From contig JABUUA010000062.1 in the NCBI GenBank assembly GCA_021443405.1, forward strand, positions 1 to 9,296: DNA of 9,296 nucleotides, written 5' to 3'. This document shows, one piece after another, positions 1 to 5,645 of the stretch (within the stretch, counting starts at the first letter, position 1; each line of letters starts with the position of its first letter). The notes beneath the pieces are model-generated. The model did not search any database. It was given only the letters and a program-made list of their open reading frames with translations, and was not told the DNA's origin. The translations under genes were made by a program, and so were the position numbers. The DNA is from Bacteroidaceae bacterium (GTDB lineage Bacteria > Bacteroidota > Bacteroidia > Bacteroidales > Bacteroidaceae).

Positions 1-63
1 ATCCAAATGATTGTGTGCACGGTACTGGGCAAGAAGATGCAGTATGCTGGAGAGGAGATATAG
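1..63 (+). CDS. Possible 3' tail of an upstream gene (partial)
   Basis: Frame 1 is open from the window edge for 20 codons and ends at TAG (61-63). The peptide reads IQMIVCTVLGKKMQYAGEEI. Its hydrophobic pattern resembles the extreme C-terminus of polyprenyl-phosphate sugar transferases of polysaccharide loci (D-I/L-K-I-I-x-x-T-V pattern), which would suit the context, but 20 residues are too few to assign a family. The next likely start is at 120, leaving a 56-base gap. It may be chance. Confidence 0.3.
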   Translation: MQMIVCTVLGKKMQYAGEEI

Positions 64-119
64 ATGTTCCTGTCCGTTTGCTGACCCGAAAGGATTGTCC
101 AACCATTGTAATACTACCG

Positions 120-1184
120 ATGACGAACCATAACGCGATAGAAACACTGATGATGCTGCTCCGAACGGCCATAACGGGCGTTACGGAGGAGGCGACGCTG
201 CCGGACATCGACTGGATGGCGGTGTTGGAGGCGGCCACAGATCAGGGCGTGAAGGGTCTTGCCTGGCAGGGAGCGGAATTGCTGCTCAAGGCGGGGAAGG
301 CACAGATGTCGTTGGACGACAAACTGGAATGGTTTGGCCACGTCCGCAACACCGAAACGGAGGCGCATCGACTCTATAACGTGGCGACGGAGTTTGCCGC
401 GCGCTTGCAACCCTGCCGGTGCGTGGTGCTGAAGGGTTTCGATTATGCCCGCTATTGGCCCAACCCGTGGCATCGAGAGTATGGCGACTTGGATTGCTGG
501 TGCGCGGGGGCGTTTGACGAATCGAATGCCAAGGCGCGGGAGATAGGAGCGTCTGTGGAAGACGGAGGCTACAAGCACACGCACATCACGTATAACGACT
601 TGGCAGTGGAGAACCATTGCTACTTCACGGACTTCAACGGCACCCAGCAGGGCAGGGAGACGGAGCGGCTACTGTCCAGTTTGATGACAAGCCAACCACC
701 GACGTCTTGGCGCGACACGGCCTTGCTCTTGCCCAGTCCTATGTTCACCGCCCTCTTTATGTTGCGTCACGCACAACTGCATTTCATCGAGGAAGGCATT
801 GCTCTGAAGCATGTGCTCGACTGGTTGTTCTTCTTGCAGCACGAGCGTGACAACCTCGATGGGTCGTTCCTGCGCCGGGCGATGGAAACGATGCGGATGA
901 CGACGTTTGCCGACTTGATGACGGCTTTTGCTGAGCAATTGGCGGGCGAGACGCTGTCGAAGAACACCGTCGATGCGTCTCTGTTGGAGGCTTTCATTGC
1001 CGACGTCACGGGTCCGCAGCCTGACATCTATGATATGCGACTCCACAAAAAGGCCTTGCGCATTGCGCGCCGCTTCGGTCGAATGTGGAAGTTCCGCTCC
1101 GTGCTCAACGAGCCGTATCTGACGAAAGTATGGCAATCGCTTGTTTATAATACGGTCACGGGTATTGAACCTGTGGCTCGATAG
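120..1184 (+). CDS. Putative nucleotidyltransferase-fold protein (PF14907-like), function unknown
   Basis: This 354-residue protein resembles the 'uncharacterised nucleotidyltransferase' family PF14907 (NTP_transf_5), common in polysaccharide and lasso-peptide-type loci. An N-terminal helical region includes IDWMAVLEAATDQGVKGLAW. The nucleotidyltransferase-like core has LKGFDYARYW (about residues 104-113), then GDLD (about 122-125), the two-acidic-residue signature expected for metal and nucleotide binding, and VENH (about 163-166). Further on, MLRHAQLHFIEEGIALKHVL matches the family's late helix pattern (H..Hf..eGi.L..vlDW). The frame stays open upstream to a GTG at 15, but I chose ATG 120 because the preceding residues do not resemble the family. 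It precedes rfbC by 61 bases on the same strand, suggesting a role in surface glycan assembly; the substrate is unknown. Codon use and GC match rfbC, rfbD and rfbB. Confidence 0.75.
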   Translation: MTNHNAIETLMMLLRTAITGVTEEATLPDIDWMAVLEAATDQGVKGLAWQGAELLLKAGKAQMSLDDKLEWFGHVRNTETEAHRLYNVATEFAARLQPCRCVVLKGFDYARYWPNPWHREYGDLDCWCAGAFDESNAKAREIGASVEDGGYKHTHITYNDLAVENHCYFTDFNGTQQGRETERLLSSLMTSQPPTSWRDTALLLPSPMFTALFMLRHAQLHFIEEGIALKHVLDWLFFLQHERDNLDGSFLRRAMETMRMTTFADLMTAFAEQLAGETLSKNTVDASLLEAFIADVTGPQPDIYDMRLHKKALRIARRFGRMWKFRSVLNEPYLTKVWQSLVYNTVTGIEPVAR

Positions 1185-1245
1185 GCACTGTTCGTTCGGT
1201 GTCGTTGGGCGAATGCAAGTAAATTGAATTAATGGAATACAGGAT

Positions 1246-1815
1246 ATGGAAGTTATCAAGACCGCTATAGAAGGGGTGATCATCATTGAGCCGCGTGTGA
1301 TTCGTGACGCTCGCGGCTATTTTTTTGAATCGTTCTCGCAGCACGAGTTCGACGAAAAAGTGCAACCGATTCAGTTCGTTCAGGACAACGAGTCTATGAG
1401 TTCCTTCGGAGTCATGCGCGGTCTGCATTTCCAGCGTCCGCCTTTCACACAAAGTAAGTTGGTGCGTTGTGTGAAAGGTGCTGTGCTGGATGTGGCTGTA
1501 GATATTCGTAAGGGGTCGCCCGCGTACGGGCAACATGTGGCCGTGGAACTGACAGAGGAGAATCATCGCCAGTTCTTTGTGCCCCGCGGCTTTGCCCATG
1601 GTTTCGCCGTGCTGAGCGAGACGGCGGTGTTCCAGTACAAGTGTGACAACTTTTATGCGCCGCAGGCCGATGCCGGCATCTCGATACTCGACGACTCGCT
1701 CGGCATCGATTGGCGCATTCCGACCGATAAAGCCATCCTCAGCGAAAAGGACACGCGGCACGAACTTCTAAAGGATTTCGACTCTCCGTTTGACATCAAC
1801 GTCCCGCTTTATTAG
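1246..1815 (+). CDS. rfbC: dTDP-4-dehydrorhamnose 3,5-epimerase (RmlC)
   Basis: A cytoplasmic cupin-fold enzyme that epimerises C3 and C5 of dTDP-4-keto-6-deoxyglucose, the third step of dTDP-L-rhamnose synthesis. The 189-residue length is normal. Family marks are the N-terminal RDARGYFFESF (20-30), QDNESMSSFGVMRGLHFQ (46-63) with the catalytic-base histidine at 61, PRGFAHGFAVLS (113-124), Tyr131 in the YKCDNFY segment, and the catalytic-dyad aspartate at 169 in SEKDT. These correspond to His63, Tyr133 and Asp170 of the Salmonella enzyme. No key residue is missing. The ATG at 1246 gives the expected N-terminus. RfbD and RfbB, the enzymes of steps four and two, are encoded downstream, separated by an inserted SGNH-type gene. 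RfbA is not in the window. Confidence 0.96.
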   Translation: MEVIKTAIEGVIIIEPRVIRDARGYFFESFSQHEFDEKVQPIQFVQDNESMSSFGVMRGLHFQRPPFTQSKLVRCVKGAVLDVAVDIRKGSPAYGQHVAVELTEENHRQFFVPRGFAHGFAVLSETAVFQYKCDNFYAPQADAGISILDDSLGIDWRIPTDKAILSEKDTRHELLKDFDSPFDINVPLY

Positions 1816-1826
1816 AAAAAAATGCA

Positions 1827-1899
1827 AGGTCTCCGCGGTGACGCGATGAATTTTATTGGGTGAATGTTGTCATTCGCCCGCGTAAAGAAACCAAGACCT
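1827..1899 (+). other. Nested inverted repeats between rfbC and the SGNH gene
   Basis: Three nested stems can be drawn: an outer 6-bp stem AGGTCT (1827-1832) with AGACCT (1894-1899), a 4-bp stem ACGC (1841-1844) with GCGT (1880-1883), and an inner 9-bp hairpin GGGTGAATG (1858-1866), loop TTGT, CATTCGCCC (1871-1879) with one G-T wobble. No U-tract follows, so it is not a standard terminator. It could be an attenuator, a processing site or chance; the inner hairpin is the firmest part. Confidence 0.35.
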
Positions 1900-1918
1900 C
1901 TAAGTAAATTCTCTTCTC

Positions 1919-2831
1919 ATGAAGGATAAATGCTTTAAGTTATTAGTAATTAGTGTTTTAGTAATGGGGGGGGGTAGAAGCGAGCCTCCGCTATTTGGGC
2001 TTTTGTGATGCGCCCTTGTATTTTGAAAGTTCTAAGTTTGAGTACTTGTTGTTGCCGAATCAAAAGTGTGTTCGCTTCGGTAATCGAGTAGAAACAAATA
2101 GTTTTTCGCAGCGATGCACGGAACCGAATCCACGGAAACGTAAGGTCTTGGGGTTGGGTGATTCCGTTATATTTGGCGGTTCTTACACAGACCAAGATAG
2201 TATAGCAACGAGCATCTTTAATGATAATGACTCGGTCTTTCAGATTCTTAATATCAGTGCCGGGTCGTGGGGACCGGATAATTGCGCGGGGTATCTTGAA
2301 GAGTATGGGCTGTTTAGTGCGGAAGCCATGTTGCTGGTGTGCAATAGCCACGATGCTCATGACAATATAGATTTGACACAAAAGGTGGTTGGCACTCATG
2401 TGTCGTACCCCAATAAACAATATAGCTGTGCGATAGTTGAGTTGTGTGACCGTTACGTCATTCCTCGGGTACGCAGGTGGTTTGAGAAGCCTGTCAGCCT
2501 TTCTCCGGATGAACAAGTGCTGCAAGGCATCCATAAGAATGGGGAAGGCTTCAACAGCGGCTTTGCGAATTTATGTAGAATGGCACAAAGTAACAAGATT
2601 CCTTTCGCCATCATCCTTCATGCTGACAGACAAGAATATCAGCAAGGGCGCTATGATAGTCAGGGTGACGAGATAATGGAATGGGCTAAAACCAATAATG
2701 TACCTTTATATAAGGATATTGAATGCGGCATTACAGCCAACTGTTACTTTGATGGCATCCATTTGAATAACAATGGAAACAAGGTTTATGCGACTATTTT
2801 CCAAAAGGTAATTGGAGATTTGTTGCCGTAG
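1919..2831 (+). CDS. SGNH/GDSL-hydrolase-like membrane-anchored protein, out of frame at a G9 tract
   Basis: The catalytic frame runs to the stop at 2829-2831 with clear SGNH marks: GLGDSVIFGGS (nucleophile Ser in GDS, block I), ISAGSW (block II Gly), VCNSHD (block III Asn) and FDGIHLN near the C-terminus (block V Asp and His). Upstream, FEYLLLPNQKCVRFGNRVETN matches the lead-in of envelope SGNH proteins. This frame is open only from 1965 and has no ATG there; a TTG at 1995 would be a poor start that loses the N-terminus. An ATG at 1919 in another frame encodes MKDKCFKLLVISVLVMGG, a signal-anchor-like segment, but stops at 2006-2008 after 29 codons. Removing one G from the nine-G run (1966-1974) joins the two into 303 residues (VMGGVEASLRYLGFC across the junction). 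As read here the gene is therefore OFF or broken. Family members act as deacetylases, esterases or acyltransferases on glycans; this one's substrate is unknown. It is AT-rich (bases 2161-2220: 23/60 GC; rfbD bases 3121-3180: 35/60), suggesting separate acquisition. Confidence 0.8.
1966..1974 (+). repeat. Homopolymer G9 tract, candidate slipped-strand switch
   Basis: Nine consecutive G residues lie 47 bases inside the reading frame that starts at ATG 1919, just after the codons for a hydrophobic segment. With nine Gs the frame ends at TGA 2006; with eight (or eleven) it joins the 3' SGNH frame. Two 8-bp direct repeats TTAGTAAT (1943-1950, 1958-1965) abut the tract on its 5' side. Confidence 0.85.
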
Positions 2832-2871
2832 AAGCATTTGTTTTCTCTGATATTATAAACAAGACAATCTA

Positions 2872-3783
2872 ATGAACATATTAGTAACAGGAGCCAACGG
2901 GCAGTTGGGCAATGAGATGCGCATCATTGCTGCGCAGAAGACTGATGGGAGTGACGCTTACGTCTTCACCGACGTGGTGGCCCCAGAGGGGGTGGAGACC
3001 ACGTTGCTTGACATCACGGACCTGGACGCTGTACGCTCGTTGGTGAAGGAAAAGGGTGTGCAGTGCATTGTGAACTGTGCCGCTTATACCAATGTGGACA
3101 AGGCGGAGAGCGATGTGGCGTTGTGCGAACGACTGAACGCCGAGGCGCCCAGAAACCTTGCCTTGGCCATGAAGGAAGTGGGAGGGTTGCTCGTGCACGT
3201 GAGCACCGACTACGTTTTTGGCGGCGACCCTTACAACACGCCCTGCACCGAGGAACAGAAAGGTACGCCCACGGGAGTGTATGGACTGTCGAAACTGCAC
3301 GGCGAAGAGCATATCATGGCCACGGGTTGCCAGTACGTTATCTTGCGAACGGCTTGGCTGTACAGCGAGTTCGGCCGCAACTTTGTGAAGACGATGCTCA
3401 ACCTCACCGCCACCAAACCGCAGTTGAAGGTGGTGTTCGACCAAGTGGGCACGCCGACTTATGCCTACGACCTGGCGTTGGCCATCGAGGCAGTGTTGGA
3501 GGATTACAAGCAAGCCGCGGAGTGGACACACGGAGGCATCTATCATTTCTCCAACGAAGGCGTCTGCTCGTGGTTCGACTTCACGAAGATGATAGCCGAG
3601 TACGCCGGTCACACCGACTGCGACATTCAACCCTGTCACAGCGACGAGTTCCCCTCGCCCGTCAAGCGTCCCGCCTTCTCCGTCCTCGACAAGACGAAGA
3701 TTAAGTCCACCTTCGGGCTCCGCATCCCCTATTGGACCGAATCGCTCCGCCAGTGTTTGGCTCGTATGGAGCAGCGGGTGTGA
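2872..3783 (+). CDS. rfbD: dTDP-4-dehydrorhamnose reductase (RmlD)
   Basis: A cytoplasmic NAD(P)H-dependent short-chain dehydrogenase that reduces dTDP-6-deoxy-L-lyxo-4-hexulose to dTDP-L-rhamnose, the last step of the pathway. The 303-residue length is typical. The N-terminal Rossmann motif GANGQLG is at 7-13. NCAAYTNVDKAE (68-79) and STDYVFGG (111-118) are RmlD signatures. The catalytic pair is Tyr137 and Lys141 in YGLSK. VFDQVGTPTYAYDLA (188-202) and the C-terminal RPAFSVLDK (266-274) complete the family pattern. ATG 2872 lies 40 bases after the SGNH stop, and rfbB starts 46 bases after this gene, consistent with one transcript. No obvious promoter was seen in the short upstream gap. Confidence 0.96.
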   Translation: MNILVTGANGQLGNEMRIIAAQKTDGSDAYVFTDVVAPEGVETTLLDITDLDAVRSLVKEKGVQCIVNCAAYTNVDKAESDVALCERLNAEAPRNLALAMKEVGGLLVHVSTDYVFGGDPYNTPCTEEQKGTPTGVYGLSKLHGEEHIMATGCQYVILRTAWLYSEFGRNFVKTMLNLTATKPQLKVVFDQVGTPTYAYDLALAIEAVLEDYKQAAEWTHGGIYHFSNEGVCSWFDFTKMIAEYAGHTDCDIQPCHSDEFPSPVKRPAFSVLDKTKIKSTFGLRIPYWTESLRQCLARMEQRV

Positions 3784-3829
3784 GTGAAGTCCTGTGGGAG
3801 TTTCTTTTCATTGATATAATATAATAGGT

Positions 3830-4963
3830 ATGAAGAATATTGTAATTACGGGTGGCGCTGGTTTCATCGGCAGCCATGTGGTGCGCTTGTTCGTGAACAA
3901 GTATCCCGAGTATAACATCATCAATCTGGATAAGTTGACCTACGCCGGCAATCTTGCCAACCTGAAGGACGTGGAAGACAAGCCCAACTACAAGTTCGTG
4001 AAGATGGACATCTGCGATTTCGACGCCTTCTATCAGCTGATGCAGGACGAGCACATCGACGGCATCATCCACTTAGCGGCTGAGAGTCATGTCGATCGTT
4101 CCATTAAGGACCCTTTTACGTTCGCCCGCACCAATGTGATGGGAACCCTTTCTCTGCTGCAGGCTGCCAAACTCTATTGGGAGTCGTTGCCCGAGAAGTA
4201 CGAGGGCAAGCGCTTTTATCACATCTCCACCGACGAGGTGTATGGCGCGCTGGAAATGACGCATCCCGAAGGAATCCCCGCACCTTTCTCCACGAAGGCC
4301 TCGTCGGAGCAACAGCATGAGGCTTATGGCGAAGACTTCTTCCTTGAGACCACGAAGTACAATCCCCATAGTCCTTACTCGGCAGCCAAGGCCAGTTCCG
4401 ACCATTTTGTCCGTGCTTACCACGACACCTACGGGATGCCCACCATCGTAACCAATTGTTCCAACAACTACGGGCCCTATCAGTTCCCCGAGAAGTTAAT
4501 ACCGTTGTTCATCAATAATATCCGTCACCGCAAGCCGTTGCCCGTATATGGCAAGGGCGAGAACGTGCGCGACTGGCTCTATGTCGAGGATCATGCGCGC
4601 GCTATCGACACTATTTTCCACCGTGGTAAGGTGGCGGAGACCTATAATATCGGCGGTTTCAACGAGTGGAAAAACATAGACATCATCAAGGTTGTCATCA
4701 ATACTGTGGACCGTCTGTTAGGGAGAAAGGAAGGCGAAGACTTGGATCTCATCACCTACGTCACCGACCGTTTGGGTCACGACGCCCGCTACGCCATCGA
4801 CTCGCGCAAGTTGCAGGCTGAACTCGGCTGGGAGCCTTCGCTCCAGTTCGAGGAAGGCATTGAGAAGACCGTGCGCTGGTACCTCGACCATCAGGAGTGG
4901 ATGGACAACATCACCTCAGGCGAATACGAGAAATACTACGAGAGCATGTACGCCAATCGATAA
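3830..4963 (+). CDS. rfbB: dTDP-glucose 4,6-dehydratase (RmlB)
   Basis: A cytoplasmic extended short-chain dehydrogenase using bound NAD+ to convert dTDP-D-glucose to dTDP-4-keto-6-deoxyglucose, the second step of dTDP-L-rhamnose synthesis. It has 377 residues. The nucleotide-binding motif GGAGFIGSH is at 8-16 and HLAAESHVDRSI at 81-92. The catalytic Thr134, Asp135 and Glu136 lie in STDEVYG, and Tyr183 and Lys187 in YSAAK. NNYGPYQFPEKLIP (212-225) and GKGENVRDWLYVEDHARAI (241-259) are diagnostic. Residues about 140-178, including a KASSEQQHEAYGEDFF stretch, form a loop longer than in enterobacterial RmlB, which I recognise as normal for Bacteroidetes RfbB. It is the last gene of the + strand group; a strong hairpin follows 21 bases after the stop. 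Confidence 0.97.
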   Translation: MKNIVITGGAGFIGSHVVRLFVNKYPEYNIINLDKLTYAGNLANLKDVEDKPNYKFVKMDICDFDAFYQLMQDEHIDGIIHLAAESHVDRSIKDPFTFARTNVMGTLSLLQAAKLYWESLPEKYEGKRFYHISTDEVYGALEMTHPEGIPAPFSTKASSEQQHEAYGEDFFLETTKYNPHSPYSAAKASSDHFVRAYHDTYGMPTIVTNCSNNYGPYQFPEKLIPLFINNIRHRKPLPVYGKGENVRDWLYVEDHARAIDTIFHRGKVAETYNIGGFNEWKNIDIIKVVINTVDRLLGRKEGEDLDLITYVTDRLGHDARYAIDSRKLQAELGWEPSLQFEEGIEKTVRWYLDHQEWMDNITSGEYEKYYESMYANR

Positions 4964-4984
4964 GGCGACATGGCCCATCTATGC

Positions 4985-5022
4985 ACGCAGAGAGGCTGCC
5001 CGACCGGGCAGCCTCTCTGCGT
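4985..5022. terminator. 17-bp perfect hairpin between convergent genes
   Basis: Bases 4985-5001 pair without mismatch with 5006-5022 around a 4-base loop (GACC). It starts 21 bases after the rfbB stop and ends 18 bases before the pnuC-family stop at 5041, so it can serve both convergent transcripts. Only a short T-run (TTTAT) follows on the + strand and none on the - strand, so termination is not of the classic U-tract form. A second pairing, ATGCAC (4981-4986) with GTGCAT (5031-5036), could compete with or extend it. Confidence 0.72.
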
Positions 5023-5040
5023 TTATGCGCGTGCATGACC

Positions 5041-5628
5041 TTATGGCTGGGCGGCGCGCAGGCGGTTCCGCCAGACGTGGTAGCCGTAGAGAGCCATGAC
5101 GGTGTAGATGGCGTAGAGAAGAGCGCGGCCATAGACACCTTTGTAGAGGTAGAGACCTACGGACACGGCATCGACCACGAACCATACCCACCACTGTTCC
5201 ATGTACTTGCGGCTGAGCATCCACAAGCCCACGATGGAGGCGGCGGTAGTAAATCCGTCGGCCACGGGCACGCGGCTGTCGGTGCAGCAGCTAAGGAAAA
5301 GGGTGAGCACGAGCCACAGAAAGGCCGTGATGCCCAGCAGAGGAAGACGCTGCGACGCGGGCGTGTAGCCGATGCTCACGGGTTTCTTCTCCCGCTTTCC
5401 GCCGCGAAGCCAGACCACGAAACCATAGACGCCTGCGAGGAAGTAATAGACCTCCATGCCGCAGTCGGCGTAGATGCCGGCCTCGTAGAGCACGAAGATG
5501 TAGATGACCGGCATGATGGAGCCGACCACCCACATCCATATATTCTCCTTCATCTCCAGCACCAGATAGAGCAGGCCCAGCGTGGTGCCCAGCACATCCA
5601 TCCAGTGATGGGTAATGTAGTCAAGCAT
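5041..5628 (-). CDS. pnuT: PnuC-family inner-membrane transporter, probably thiamine (PnuT)
   Basis: A 195-residue integral membrane protein of the PnuC family (facilitators of vitamin-like substrates such as nicotinamide riboside, riboflavin and thiamine). Hydrophobic segments lie about 12-25, 31-50, 58-75, 97-113, 126-139, 147-162 and 168-185, fitting the family's seven-helix layout. Family patterns include the aromatic GMEVYYFLAGVYGFVVW (57-73) and, near the end, EQWWVWFVVDAVSVGLYLYK (144-163), which carries the WxxW and D-x-x-x-x-x-LY-x-x-K signature. Sequence alone does not separate thiamine from nicotinamide riboside. The thiamine call rests on context: it starts 17 bases after the TonB receptor and so shares its TPP-riboswitch-led transcript, matching the omr1-pnuT arrangement described by comparative genomics in Bacteroidetes. 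Once thiamine enters, it would be trapped by pyrophosphorylation; that kinase gene is not in the window. Confidence 0.88.
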   Translation of the reverse strand: MLDYITHHWMDVLGTTLGLLYLVLEMKENIWMWVVGSIMPVIYIFVLYEAGIYADCGMEVYYFLAGVYGFVVWLRGGKREKKPVSIGYTPASQRLPLLGITAFLWLVLTLFLSCCTDSRVPVADGFTTAASIVGLWMLSRKYMEQWWVWFVVDAVSVGLYLYKGVYGRALLYAIYTVMALYGYHVWRNRLRAAQP

Positions 5629-5645
5629 GACGGTTGGCGGTTAAC

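Noticed and set aside
1995..2831. TTG 1995 as a normal start for the SGNH gene
   Set aside because: It would remove the membrane-anchor segment that matches the family pattern when the G tract is shortened by one; the frame upstream of it already reads like the same protein.
2881..3639. 252-codon - strand open frame opposite rfbD
   Set aside because: Antisense shadow of a conserved gene; His/Arg/Val-rich low-information translation.
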